Positions 25,459 through 35,050 of a DNA stretch of 40,499 nt are shown piece by piece. The notes beneath the pieces are model-generated. The model did no database searches and was not told the DNA's origin. It saw nothing but the letters and a program-made list of their open reading frames with translations. Origin of the DNA: Prosthecobacter sp. (GTDB lineage: Bacteria > Verrucomicrobiota > Verrucomicrobiia > Verrucomicrobiales > Verrucomicrobiaceae); the NCBI GenBank assembly GCA_021733925.1, contig JAIPJY010000060.1:1-40499 (forward strand). The letters run 5' to 3'. A program made the position numbers and the translations under genes. Positions within the stretch are counted from its first letter, which is position 1, and the number at the start of each line of letters is the position of its first letter.

Positions 25459-26349
25459 ATGTTTGATTTTCCACGCCTTTTATCGCTGTCGCTCGGCCTC
25501 GCGCTCATGGGTTTTGTCTCTGCCAAAGAGCCCTTCAAGCCCAATCTCGGCCCTGAGCTACCGCGCATCACTGTCACCTGTGGTGATGTGACGCTGCTGC
25601 TGCGGCAGGCCACGCAGTGGACACCGGGCCGAATTGATTTTCGTGGCAAGGCGATGACCACCGAGAGCAGTGCGTACGGCACCGTGTTTTCGTTTCCCGA
25701 TGTCGGCTTCATCGGTACCGCGCATCTGGAAAACGAACCCGAGAAGCTGCAGTCGCTCGACTTCTACCTCGATGATCAACGCATGGAAGCACCTGCTGCC
25801 GAGATCAAGGGCGGTACCTTTCGACTGGATCGGAAGTCACGCATCCGCACCTTTGATCTGACCAATGTCACCGAGATCAAAGACCACCGCCTGTATGAAA
25901 CCACCACCGTGCACACCGCCGAGGCCGTGCCGCTGAAGCTGGTGTACCACTTCATGCACGCATGGCGGCCCACGGTCTCCGCCTTCCTCACGGGCAGCGA
26001 TGCCGCGCCTGAGAAAAACATCTCAGGTCCGCTGCGCGATGACAAGGAGGTGGAGCGAAAGTTTTACATCAACGAGCGCGTGGATTGGATGGCCGTGTAT
26101 GAGCCGAAGAGCGGCCAGTTTGCCGTGTCGCGCCTCATGCAGGCTCCGGAGCTTGGCGGGCACATCGCCACGATCTGGAACGTGCCCGGCACCTACCGGA
26201 AGTTTTACCTCAAGTGCTTCAGCAGCGCGACTGTGCCCGCCGGATTCACCGGCACCTGGCGCATGGCCACGGCCTTCGGCAGCGCCACGCCGGAAACCTG
26301 GGAGGCTCAAGCACGCGCACTGGCGGCAGAGCTTCGTAACTGTGAGTAA
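25459..26349 (+). CDS. Secreted beta-rich protein of unknown function
   Basis: The 296-residue product has a signal peptide, FPRLLSLSLGLALMGFVSA, cut before KEPFKP. The mature part alternates short beta strands (TVTCGDVTLLLRQATQW, FDLTNVTEIKDHRLYETTTV, RMATAFGSATPETW) and ends in a short helix. The RLYETTTVHTAEAVPLKLVY segment and the later W-rich strand (ERVDWMAVYEP) suggest a beta-sandwich enzyme or carbohydrate-binding fold. No catalytic motif is recognised. It heads a co-directional run with the sialidase-like gene 86 bases downstream, so a role with that enzyme is inferred. Confidence 0.75.
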   Translation: MFDFPRLLSLSLGLALMGFVSAKEPFKPNLGPELPRITVTCGDVTLLLRQATQWTPGRIDFRGKAMTTESSAYGTVFSFPDVGFIGTAHLENEPEKLQSLDFYLDDQRMEAPAAEIKGGTFRLDRKSRIRTFDLTNVTEIKDHRLYETTTVHTAEAVPLKLVYHFMHAWRPTVSAFLTGSDAAPEKNISGPLRDDKEVERKFYINERVDWMAVYEPKSGQFAVSRLMQAPELGGHIATIWNVPGTYRKFYLKCFSSATVPAGFTGTWRMATAFGSATPETWEAQARALAAELRNCE

Positions 26350-26426
26350 GGCAGGACTGATGCAAGCGAACAAGGCGGTACCTTGACGCAATCTGCCGCG
26401 AGTTTGAGGGCGCGGGGAGCGTTGAG

Positions 26427-26431
26427 AGGAG
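26427..26431 (+). promoter_or_regulatory. Strong ribosome binding site of the sialidase-like gene
   Basis: AGGAG within GAGAGGAGTTCC lies 4-5 bases before the ATG at 26436 and supports that start. Confidence 0.65.
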
Positions 26432-26435
26432 TTCC

Positions 26436-27560
26436 ATGCGTACTTTCACCGCCGCTCTGCTTTTCGCCACCGTCTTGAACTCTGCCGCCGAGGACAAGCC
26501 CGATCTGCCCCTCGTGGACATTTCAGATCAGAAGGACCGCCAGACCGCCATCGCCCAAGGAACGGAGGAGGTTTATCAGGGACATCCGACGACGACCTTG
26601 CTCGCGGATGGCAAGACGATCCTATGCGTGTGGTGCATCAATCACGGTGGCGCGGCGGGACCGATGGCGCGCAGCACCGACGGCGGCGTGACGTGGACGC
26701 GCATCGACGAACTCATGCCGCCCGGCTACAAGACGCATCTGAACTGCCCCAGCATCTACCGCATGAGCGATCCAGCGGGCAAGGAGCGCCTGTGGGTGTT
26801 TTCCGCCGCGAAGGGCACGCGCAAGGGCCCCGGCATGCCCAGCATCATGAGCGAAGATGGCGGTGGTAGCTGGAAGGAGATGCCGCCGCTCGGTTTCCCC
26901 TGCGTGATGACCTTCAGCAGCATCGTGCGGCTCAAGGATGGCGCCTACCTCGGCCTCTATCATCGAGGACCCGGCGGCGCGGACAAGGCACCGCTCGAAG
27001 TGCTGCAAACGATCACCGCTGACGGCGGCTTCACCTGGAGCGAGCCGCATGTTGTCGCTGCCGTCGAAGGCAAGAATCCCTGTGAGCCCTTTGTGTTTCG
27101 TTCGCCCGACGGTGCCGAGCTGTGCTGCCTCATGCGCGAAAACACGCACAAGGAGCGCAGCCTCATGATGTTCAGCCGAGACGAAGGCAAAACATGGTCC
27201 ACGCCAGTGAACACACCCTGGGGCCTCACCGGAGACCGTCATGCCGGTGTCTTCACCAAAGATGGACGCATGGTCGTGGCCTTCCGTGATCAGGCGCTCA
27301 ACAGCCCGACCAAAGGCCACTTCGTCGCGTGGGTGGGAACGTATGATGACCTCAAAAACGGCAGGCCCGGCCAGTACCGTATCAAGCTGCTCCACAGCTA
27401 CGCCGAACGTGCAGGCGACTGCGGTTATCCCGGCGTGGAGCTGCTGCCCGACGGCACCATCGTTGCCACGACTTACATCAAGATTGCGCCCGGCAAGGAG
27501 AAGAACTCCGTGGTGAGCGTGCGCTTTGATCTGAAGGCGACGGATGGAATGAGGAAGTGA
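26436..27560 (+). CDS. Exported sialidase-superfamily (BNR/Asp-box) protein
   Basis: The 374-residue product has a short signal peptide, [18 protein letters not shown]. Four Asp-box motifs (SxDGGxTW type) are visible: [24 protein letters not shown] and SRDEGKTW, spaced as in a six-bladed beta-propeller. Near the front, [18 protein letters not shown] provides the first blade with the expected GHP/R-type region; VAFRDQA and [18 protein letters not shown] lie in the last blades. This is the fold of sialidases (GH33) and related exo-glycosidases. I cannot confirm the full Arg triad, so the substrate could be another acidic sugar. It follows the secreted protein closely and precedes the first DUF4838 gene by 52 bases. 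Confidence 0.85.
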   Translation: MRTFTAALLFATVLNSAAEDKPDLPLVDISDQKDRQTAIAQGTEEVYQGHPTTTLLADGKTILCVWCINHGGAAGPMARSTDGGVTWTRIDELMPPGYKTHLNCPSIYRMSDPAGKERLWVFSAAKGTRKGPGMPSIMSEDGGGSWKEMPPLGFPCVMTFSSIVRLKDGAYLGLYHRGPGGADKAPLEVLQTITADGGFTWSEPHVVAAVEGKNPCEPFVFRSPDGAELCCLMRENTHKERSLMMFSRDEGKTWSTPVNTPWGLTGDRHAGVFTKDGRMVVAFRDQALNSPTKGHFVAWVGTYDDLKNGRPGQYRIKLLHSYAERAGDCGYPGVELLPDGTIVATTYIKIAPGKEKNSVVSVRFDLKATDGMRK

Positions 27561-27612
27561 TTCTTCTTCGCCGTTCCGCCTGCCCCTTTTTGAGACCACC
27601 AACCTTTCCCCA

Positions 27613-30222
27613 ATGAAACTCGCACTCCTCACCGCTTTGCTGGCGGGTTCTGTCTCGGCGGCTGATCTCACGCTGCTCGAGGCGGGCAAATCGGATTATC
27701 AAATCGTCGTCCCAAACACGCTTGAAACCCCGGTGCTGACGGACTGCCTGGCGCAGACGGCGCGGCTGCTGCAGGCCGCGTTCAAAGCCGGTGGCGCGGA
27801 AGTCAGCGTGGTGAAGGAAGCGGAGCGTGATGCCTCCAAGCCGGCGCTGCTGCTGGGAAACACGCGCTTTGCGCAGGAGCATGGCTTTGCCACGGCGCAG
27901 CTTCGCGACTGGAGCTATGTGCACCGCGTCATCGGCAGAGACGTCATCATCGCGGGCAATGACCAGCCCTCCAGAACGCCGAGCGACAACCGCCGCCGCC
28001 CGAACTGGGACCGCGTGGGCACGGCGAAGGCGGCGGTGGACTTTGCGCGGCAGTACATGGGCGTGCGCTTCCTGTATCCTGACCTGCCTGGCTACACGCA
28101 GGTCAGCGGGGCGGCGAAGATTGATCTCATCAACTCGCCTGCCATCGAGTTTCTACCACAGAATACCATCACGCTGCCGGAGGCGCTGAACGTGATGAAG
28201 ACGCCGCTGCTGCGCGTGAACACCGCGCACCCTGCGGGCGCGTCGTTCTACGATCTCGCGCACAATCGCTTTCCGCGTGTGGACGAGATGTTTGGCGGCC
28301 ACACCTGGGAGCGGGCGATACCAGGCGAAACCTTCGAGACGCATCCCGAGTTCTTCGCGTTCATCAGCGGTGCGCGCTTGAAGCCGGAAGGAGGCAGAGC
28401 GCAGTACTGCCTGTCGAACCCCGAGGTGCAGGAGCGCATCTATCGCGATCTCACGCAGTGGCTCGACAAGGGATACACCAGTGTGGATCTCGGCCAGCCG
28501 GACGGCTTCCGTGAATGCCAGTGCGAGAAGTGCGAGGCGCTCTATGGCACCGGCAAGGACTGGTCCGAGAAGATATGGATCTTCAACCGCAACACGGCCG
28601 AGCGTGTGGAGAAATCCCACCCCGGCAGGCAGATCACGATGATGAGCTACATCCTCACCGCAGGACCACCGAAGACCTTCACGAAGTTTCCCGCCAACAC
28701 CTGCATCATGCTCACCGGCACCAACGAGGAGGACATCGCCCCGTGGCATGGCATTGAGGTGCCGCGCGGGTTCACCGGCTACGTTTACAACTGGTGCCCC
28801 AACCTTGGCACGCGCTACACACCCATGCGCACGCCCGGCTACATCGAGCTGCAAGCGAAGCGTGTGGCTGAGAACCGCATCCAGTCGCTCTATCGCGACG
28901 GCCCTGGCCAGCTCTTCGGTCTTGAGGGCCCGGTGATGTACACCATGGGCCGCATGTTTGACGATCCGACCAACCTGCACGCCCGGGACCTCATCGTGGA
29001 GTATTGTGACGCCGCCTTTGTGAACAAGAGCATCGCCTTCTACATGCGTGCTTTTTATGAAGATCTGTACAACGCCATCGCGCTTTACTCCGACCACCTC
29101 GGCACGCGCATGGACCTGTGGACTTTCAAATCACTGCCCACGGATGCCCGCGCGCGCAAAACAGTCACAGATCCCTTTCAGCTCATCGCCTTCCTCTATC
29201 CGCCGAAGCTGCTCGCGTCTCTGGAGGCAAGCCTCAGCCAGTCGGAAAAGCTCGCCACTGCAGCGAAGGTGAAGACACGCCTCGCGCTCGTGCGCTGTGA
29301 GTTTGACTACTTGAAGCATTTCGCCCGCGTGGTGCATCTGCATCAGGCTTATCAGATGATGCCTGACGCCGGTTCCATGAACCGACTGCTCGATGCCATC
29401 GACGCGCGCAACGCCTTCCTCGCCACGCTCTACATCAAAGGGCACCAGAAAGAATGGAGCCATGTTCTCTTCCCCTTCAGCGGTCACGACATCAACCACC
29501 TCCGCCTCGCCCATGACGGCTATCAGGAGCCCTACGCCAGCACCTGCTTCAACTGGAACACCAAGGACATGCGCAACACGCCACCGCCCGGTGCGAAGAA
29601 GCTGAGCGTGGCCAAGGCGACCGCCAGGCTCACGCTCGACTCCCCGGAGTGGCAGGGTGCCGCTGCGCATGAGCTCAGCCTGATGCCGCCGCTGCACACG
29701 CTGCCGCGCAAAACAACCATCCGCCTTCTTTATGACGAGCAGGCCCTCCACATCCGCGCCGAGGCCGAGATCGGTGACGACATGAAATACGGCGCTTACA
29801 ACCGCGACCGCGTGCTGACCCAGCAAGAGGCCTTCGATGTGTACCTCGCGCCCCAGCCCACGCAGCCGCTGTACTACCGTTTCACTCAAGGCGCGAATGC
29901 CGCCAGCAAGTACGATGCCCTCAACGGCCGCATCACCGATGTCATGGACCCCCGCCACGGCAAAGACGATCCCACCTGGAACGGCGAGTGGAGCAGCACC
30001 ACCCGCGTAGATGCCGCAGCGAAACGCTGGCACGCGCACCTCGTCATTCCCTACAGTGTTCTGGGCGTCGAACCACCCGCCAAGGGCACCGCATGGCGCG
30101 CCAACTTCGGCCGCAATCATGCGCTCCCCCGCGAGCAGGTCGACCGCGCCCTCTGGTCCTCGTCCCTCAGCAGCATGAGCATGGATGATCCAGCGGTGAT
30201 GGGAGAAATCGTCTTTGAATGA
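27613..30222 (+). CDS. Secreted DUF4838 protein with C-terminal CBM9-like domain
   Basis: The 869-residue product begins MKLALLTALLAGSVSA, a Sec signal. Residues about 25-120 look like the N-terminal alpha/beta domain that precedes GH20 and GH67 barrels (ARLLQAAFKAGGAEVSVV, KPALLLGNTRFAQEHG). The DUF4838 core (about 200-500) contains DLGQPDGFRECQCEKCEALY, with a CxCxxC cluster near residue 300, and QITMMSYILTAGP. Residues 670-869 resemble family 9 carbohydrate-binding modules (LYDEQALHIRAEAEIGDD, YYRFTQGANAASKYDALNG, WHAHLVIPYSVLG, WRANFGRNH). DUF4838 proteins are suspected glycosidases from their fold relatives; activity is not proven here. The paralogue follows 159 bases downstream. Confidence 0.88.
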   Translation: MKLALLTALLAGSVSAADLTLLEAGKSDYQIVVPNTLETPVLTDCLAQTARLLQAAFKAGGAEVSVVKEAERDASKPALLLGNTRFAQEHGFATAQLRDWSYVHRVIGRDVIIAGNDQPSRTPSDNRRRPNWDRVGTAKAAVDFARQYMGVRFLYPDLPGYTQVSGAAKIDLINSPAIEFLPQNTITLPEALNVMKTPLLRVNTAHPAGASFYDLAHNRFPRVDEMFGGHTWERAIPGETFETHPEFFAFISGARLKPEGGRAQYCLSNPEVQERIYRDLTQWLDKGYTSVDLGQPDGFRECQCEKCEALYGTGKDWSEKIWIFNRNTAERVEKSHPGRQITMMSYILTAGPPKTFTKFPANTCIMLTGTNEEDIAPWHGIEVPRGFTGYVYNWCPNLGTRYTPMRTPGYIELQAKRVAENRIQSLYRDGPGQLFGLEGPVMYTMGRMFDDPTNLHARDLIVEYCDAAFVNKSIAFYMRAFYEDLYNAIALYSDHLGTRMDLWTFKSLPTDARARKTVTDPFQLIAFLYPPKLLASLEASLSQSEKLATAAKVKTRLALVRCEFDYLKHFARVVHLHQAYQMMPDAGSMNRLLDAIDARNAFLATLYIKGHQKEWSHVLFPFSGHDINHLRLAHDGYQEPYASTCFNWNTKDMRNTPPPGAKKLSVAKATARLTLDSPEWQGAAAHELSLMPPLHTLPRKTTIRLLYDEQALHIRAEAEIGDDMKYGAYNRDRVLTQQEAFDVYLAPQPTQPLYYRFTQGANAASKYDALNGRITDVMDPRHGKDDPTWNGEWSSTTRVDAAAKRWHAHLVIPYSVLGVEPPAKGTAWRANFGRNHALPREQVDRALWSSSLSSMSMDDPAVMGEIVFE

Positions 30223-30286
30223 TGCCGTATGGACAACCCGTCTCCCCGCAAACCTCTCCCCTCACCAAGCCACCCAACGCCGTTCC

Positions 30287-30347
30287 GTAGTACCGGCTTT
30301 AGCCGGAATCTGGTCACGGCTTCCAGACCGCCTGAAGGCGGGACTAC
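30287..30347. repeat. REP-like element with two perfect hairpins between the DUF4838 genes
   Basis: The element begins GTAGT (30287) and ends ACTAC (30347). Hairpin 1 is CCGGCT-TT-AGCCGG (30293-30306); hairpin 2 is CCGCCT-GA-AGGCGG (30328-30341). Between them TCTGG/CCAGA can also pair. This matches the GTAG-plus-hairpin design of REP elements mobilised by RAYT transposases. Confidence 0.8.
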
Positions 30348-30381
30348 AATACAAAGAATCGAGAACACCCACCTTTCGCTC

Positions 30382-33300
30382 ATGAAACACACGCTTTTCA
30401 CTTTTTTCCTGCTGTCTCCTCTTACCATGCTGCATGCAGCCGCTCCCGCCCTCGTGGAAAACGGCCAGCCGCGTGCGGAGATCGTCATCTCAGAAACGCC
30501 CACGCGCATGCAGCGGGTGGCGGCGCAGGAGTTTCGCACGAACATCGAGAAGATCAGCGGTGCGCGGCTGCCCATCGTGACGCAGCCGAGCGGGAAGGCG
30601 GTGAAGGTCTTCATCGGCGCGAGCCCTTTGAATCCCGTGAAGGCGGAGGGCTTGAAGGACGGCGCGTATCGCATCCAGTCCGGCGACGACTGGATGGCGC
30701 TGGTGGGAGATGACAGTGACTTTGTGCCCACGGAACCTTGGGCCAAAGGCAACAGCGACATCGCACGCGCGCAGGCGGAGTTTGAGAAGATCGTCGGCGC
30801 ACCGTATGGCATGCCAAATCGCGGGTTGTATAAAAACCGCCTGCGTCTGCCAGGAGACACCGGCAAGCCTGACGGCGCCACCACGGACAAGAAGGAGACG
30901 CTGGACATCTGGGGCCTCGATGAACGCGGCAGCTTCAATGCGGTGACGGCGTTCTTCCACCGGCTCGGTGCGCGCTGGTATCTGCCGGGGGAGCTTGGTG
31001 AAGTGATGCCTTCCATGAAAACCATCGCGCTGCCAAAGCTCGATGAGACGGTGCACCCCGACTTTCCGCTGCGTCAGTTCAACTTCCGCTTCTCCACGGC
31101 GGGCTATGACACAGCGATGTGGATGATGCATCTCGGCACGCGCAACGATGACCGTTATCAAATCGCCCATGGCATGGACGGCATGACGGGAAATGATGCC
31201 ACCTTTGCCGCGCATCCCGAGTGGTTCGCGCTCTACGGCGGCAAGCGCGACTACCGCTCCGGCGACAGCAAAAACCAGCTCTGCTATTCCAATGACGAGC
31301 TCCTCCGCGAGACCGTGCGCTACAACCGCGCCCTGCTGGACGCCTACCCGTTCAAGACCGTTTCCATCATGCCGCCCGACGGCTACACCTCCATCTGCCA
31401 GTGTGAGAAGTGCAAGGGCAAGGACTCGCCCGAGCGCAATGAACGCGGCCTGCTGAGCGACTACGTGTGGGACTTCGTCAACCGGGCGGCGAAGGAGATC
31501 GCCCAAACCCACCCCAACGCGAAGGTGCTGAACTGTGCGTATGGCACCTACACGCTGCCGCCGCTGAAGATCGACAAGCTCGAACCCAACGTGGTCGTCT
31601 GCATCGTCGGAGGACGGCGACCGATCAACAAGGCTGGCATCAAGGGGGAAGGGGAGGCTGCACCGGAAGCCCTGCGCGCGGCGTGGGTGAAGAAGACCGA
31701 CAACCCGATCCTGAACTTCGAAAACTACCCCTTCACCGATCGCGGCTGGTACCTGCCTGCCTTCGCGCCGCATGCGTTGGGTGACACCGTGAACGCCACG
31801 AAAGGCATCTCCCAGGGCGAGGACATCTGGCTCTCAGCGCGTCAGGATTTCAAAGAGGTCGGCATCGGCTTCAATCACTTCATGGTCTATTTCACCGCAC
31901 GCATGTACTGGGGCGGGAAGAATGCGGATGTGGATGCGATGTTCCGCGAGTACTGCCAGCTTTTCTACGGCCCCGCCGCGCAGGAGATGCAGGACTTCTT
32001 CAGCTATTGCGAAGCGCATTGGAGCATGATGGAGGACGACAAGGCGCAGGCGGATGCCGCGCTCGCGCTCTTCACCAAAGCGCAGTCCAAGGCGGATGCG
32101 GCGAGTGTCTATGGGCGTCGCATCGCGCTCATCGACGACTTTCTCAAAGGCATGCGCATGAAGGCCCAGCAGCTCGGCCAGCAGCGCGGGCCCGTGCCCA
32201 CCGTGCGGCTCGTCGGTGATGCGGCGGGAATCGTCATCGATGGCAAACTTGACGACGCCTACTGGCAAAACTGCCCTGCCGCCGCCACCGGCAAATTCCG
32301 CGAACTGCTCACCGGCCGCGTGCCCACTTTCGGCACGACTTTCAAAACAGGATGGCAGGGCAACAATCTGTATTTCGCCATTCGCTGTGATGAACACCCC
32401 GGCGAAAAGCCCAACAACACCACCACGCGCAATGAGGATCAGGCGCTCTGGCATGGCGATGCCATCGAGATCGAGCTCGCCACGGAAACGCACTCGTACT
32501 ATCAGATCGCCGTCAGTCCTGCGGGCCACATTGTTGATCTCGACCGTGGCGCATCACGCGGCCAGTGGTTCGGCTGGGACTCGAAGGCGGAGGTGGCCAC
32601 GCACATCGCGGATGACCACTGGACCGTGGAGATCCGCATTCCAGTGACGCAGGATGAAAACGATCCGCTGCATCAGGTCATCGGCCGCAAGCCGACGCAG
32701 AGCCTGCCGTGGCACATCAATCTCTGCCGCCAGCGCATTCGCGAGGACGGCCAGGAGCTCAGCGCGCTCTCACCCACGGGGACGGAGGGCTACCATGAGC
32801 CGATGAAATTTGCGCATTTCTATGATGGCAAATCGCATGTGTTCGCCGCTGACCCCAGCGTCACCGATTTCGTCATCGGCTTTCGCAATGCCACGCAAAA
32901 GCGCCAGGCCGCAGGCTTTCTCGCGCTGGCGGATGGCAAAGTCAGCGACTTCCAAAAAGCCGCCGCGCTGGAACAGGCCGCGCTGCTCAGCCGGAAGGAC
33001 GCCGGGCCGATCATCGAGCGCATCCCCGTCGAGGTGGTGAAAAAGACCGCGCAGATGCAGCACCTGCTTGCCTTGGCCAAAGCGCCGGAGGTCATCGCGC
33101 AATTCGCGAACGAGGACATCAACACGTGGCCCTTCTGGCAGCGTGGCGCGGGTTATCATGCACGCGGCTACGCTTATTCCATCATGAAGGCAGGCCCGAA
33201 AGCCGAGGCGGATCTCAGTGCGGCACTGCCATGGACCAGCGAGCCACGCACGCGGGATGCCCTGCTTCTCGCCCAAGCGCAGAACCGCGAGCGCAACCTG

Positions 33301-33537
33301 CAAAAGGAAGACCAGGCTCTCGCATCGTATCAAGCCATCGTGGCAGATCGCACGCGCATCGGCGGGGCGGATGAATACGCTGCGCTGCAGGGCATCGCAC
33401 GCATCCTGACCCGGCAGGGCAAGTATGATGAAGCTGTGAGCACGCTGAACCGCGCCGAGCCGACGAAGCTGCAAGGTGTCTGGCGGGACAACATCCTGAA
33501 ATCCATCGAAGAGGTGAGGAAGGCGCGGGGACAATGA
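30382..33537 (+). CDS. Secreted DUF4838 protein with CBM9-like and TPR-like domains
   Basis: The frame is open from 30229, but the upstream part runs through the REP-like element. The ATG at 30382 gives the signal MKHTLFTFFLLSPLTMLHAAA, so I take it as the start (1,051 residues). Residues about 35-115 form the GH20/GH67-type N-terminal domain (QRVAAQEFRTNIEKISGARL). The DUF4838 core contains IMPPDGYTSICQCEKCKGKD near residue 335, the same CxCxxC cluster as its neighbour. A CBM9-like domain follows at about 625-840 (GIVIDGKLDDAYWQNCPAAA, ATHIADDHWTVEIRIPV). The last 200 residues are helical with TPR-like repeats (EDQALASYQAIVADR, ARILTRQGKYDEAVSTLNRA). The tail is absent in the first paralogue. 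The pair probably act on the same glycan. Confidence 0.87.
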   Translation: MKHTLFTFFLLSPLTMLHAAAPALVENGQPRAEIVISETPTRMQRVAAQEFRTNIEKISGARLPIVTQPSGKAVKVFIGASPLNPVKAEGLKDGAYRIQSGDDWMALVGDDSDFVPTEPWAKGNSDIARAQAEFEKIVGAPYGMPNRGLYKNRLRLPGDTGKPDGATTDKKETLDIWGLDERGSFNAVTAFFHRLGARWYLPGELGEVMPSMKTIALPKLDETVHPDFPLRQFNFRFSTAGYDTAMWMMHLGTRNDDRYQIAHGMDGMTGNDATFAAHPEWFALYGGKRDYRSGDSKNQLCYSNDELLRETVRYNRALLDAYPFKTVSIMPPDGYTSICQCEKCKGKDSPERNERGLLSDYVWDFVNRAAKEIAQTHPNAKVLNCAYGTYTLPPLKIDKLEPNVVVCIVGGRRPINKAGIKGEGEAAPEALRAAWVKKTDNPILNFENYPFTDRGWYLPAFAPHALGDTVNATKGISQGEDIWLSARQDFKEVGIGFNHFMVYFTARMYWGGKNADVDAMFREYCQLFYGPAAQEMQDFFSYCEAHWSMMEDDKAQADAALALFTKAQSKADAASVYGRRIALIDDFLKGMRMKAQQLGQQRGPVPTVRLVGDAAGIVIDGKLDDAYWQNCPAAATGKFRELLTGRVPTFGTTFKTGWQGNNLYFAIRCDEHPGEKPNNTTTRNEDQALWHGDAIEIELATETHSYYQIAVSPAGHIVDLDRGASRGQWFGWDSKAEVATHIADDHWTVEIRIPVTQDENDPLHQVIGRKPTQSLPWHINLCRQRIREDGQELSALSPTGTEGYHEPMKFAHFYDGKSHVFAADPSVTDFVIGFRNATQKRQAAGFLALADGKVSDFQKAAALEQAALLSRKDAGPIIERIPVEVVKKTAQMQHLLALAKAPEVIAQFANEDINTWPFWQRGAGYHARGYAYSIMKAGPKAEADLSAALPWTSEPRTRDALLLAQAQNRERNLQKEDQALASYQAIVADRTRIGGADEYAALQGIARILTRQGKYDEAVSTLNRAEPTKLQGVWRDNILKSIEEVRKARGQ

Positions 33538-33571
33538 TTCAAGATGCGTGGCTTTGCTGCGTACCTGCTTC

Positions 33572-35047
33572 ATGCGCGCGAATCCCACTGCTCTGACACG
33601 TCGGCGAATGCTGCAAACCACCACGGGGGCTTTGCTCGCGGGTGCTGTCACACATGCAGCACCGTCTGCCAAGAAACGCATCATCGTCATCGGTGGTGGC
33701 ATCGGCGGTTTGAGCTGTGCGTATGATCTGATGGAGCGCGGGCATGACGTGACCGTACTGGAGGCCTCACGCCGCACCGGCGGGCATGTGAAGACGATCT
33801 ATGATCCGCTGCCGGATGGCCTGTATGCGGATGTCGGCGCGGAGCAGTTCACCAATCCCGGCTACGACACTTATCGCGAGTGGGTGCGGAAGTTTGACCT
33901 GCCTGTGATGGCCTATGAGCGGCGGCGGAAGATGTATGCCAACGTGCGCGGTCAGTGGCGCACGGAGGAGGAGCTGGCGGAAGCGAAGACGCAGCGCGAG
34001 TTTGGCTTCAACGAACGCGAAGTGGCCTACATGCAGGAGCATGGGTGGAAGAACATGCCGCGATTGTACTTCGGCCCCATGGCGGCGAAGTTTCAGGACG
34101 AGTATCAGCCCTTCGGCATCGGGCTGGATGAGCTGGACCATGTGGTGCTCGGCGACTGGCTCGCGGAACAGGGAGCGTCTGAAACCGGGCGCAGTTACTG
34201 CGGCGGCTCGCGCCTGAGCAGCAAGGAGAAACCCGCGACGGAGAGCGATGTCTCTGCGCTCTATCGCATCTGGCAGGATTCCATTGTGAAGATGCGCGGG
34301 CTGCCGGTGTTCAAGCGTGAGGTGTTTCGCCTCAAAGGTGGCAACCAACTCCTGCCGGACACTTTTGCCAAACATCTCGGCGAGCGCGTGCGCAAGAACT
34401 GCCCCGTCACACTGCTGGAGCACGATGCGAACGGCGTTACGGTCACCTTCACCGAAGGGCCGGACAAGAAGGAGCAGACGCTGAAGGCGGACTACGCGGT
34501 AATGTGCGTGTCACCCATGGTGATCGCGGGAATCAAAGTCTCACCTGGCTGGCCGGAGACGAAGAAGTTCGCGCTCGCGCACACACCGATGGGCATGCAG
34601 TCGCGCATCGTGCTGCAGGCGAAGACGCGTTTTTGGGAAGGTGATAACCTGCCGAGCATCAACTTCGAAACCGGCAGCAGCACCATGAGCCTCGTCTATG
34701 AATGCGCACATGAGGTGCCGGGAGAAAGCTGTGTGCTCATGGGCAGCGGCCCGCCCGTGCTGGCGCCTGCGGATGCGCTCGCGGCCTTCCGTAAATTTTA
34801 TCCCGGCAAGAACAAGGACACCATTGAGCAGGTCATCGTGCATGAATGGTGGAAGGAGGAGCCGTATGCCATCGGCTGTGAGAGGCATGCGTTTGCTCTT
34901 GGCAAACTCGCGCAAGTCTGGCCGCATCTCATCCCGCCTGTGGGGCGCGTGCACTTTGCCGGAGCTGCGTATGACAATCTGCCTTGGGGTCAGGACGCCG
35001 CCACGCGCTCGGCGCGGCGTGTGACGCTGGCGATTGATGCGGCGTGA
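33572..35047 (+). CDS. Tat-exported flavin amine oxidase-like protein
   Basis: The start at 33572 gives MRANPTALTRRRMLQTTTGA and a hydrophobic stretch ending THAAPSA, a plausible Tat signal (TRRRMLQ), fitting a cofactor-loaded enzyme. The FAD motif RIIVIGGGIGGLSCAYDLME with the acidic residue in VTVLEASRRTGGHV is complete. The C-terminal FAD signature reads GRVHFAGAAYDNLPWGQDAA. The 491-residue length suits the flavin-containing amine oxidase family (PF01593). The substrate is not evident; amino sugars or other amines are possible. The gene follows the second DUF4838 gene by 34 bases and ends three bases from the convergent DUF1080 gene. Confidence 0.88.
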   Translation: MRANPTALTRRRMLQTTTGALLAGAVTHAAPSAKKRIIVIGGGIGGLSCAYDLMERGHDVTVLEASRRTGGHVKTIYDPLPDGLYADVGAEQFTNPGYDTYREWVRKFDLPVMAYERRRKMYANVRGQWRTEEELAEAKTQREFGFNEREVAYMQEHGWKNMPRLYFGPMAAKFQDEYQPFGIGLDELDHVVLGDWLAEQGASETGRSYCGGSRLSSKEKPATESDVSALYRIWQDSIVKMRGLPVFKREVFRLKGGNQLLPDTFAKHLGERVRKNCPVTLLEHDANGVTVTFTEGPDKKEQTLKADYAVMCVSPMVIAGIKVSPGWPETKKFALAHTPMGMQSRIVLQAKTRFWEGDNLPSINFETGSSTMSLVYECAHEVPGESCVLMGSGPPVLAPADALAAFRKFYPGKNKDTIEQVIVHEWWKEEPYAIGCERHAFALGKLAQVWPHLIPPVGRVHFAGAAYDNLPWGQDAATRSARRVTLAIDAA

Positions 35048-35050
35048 TTG

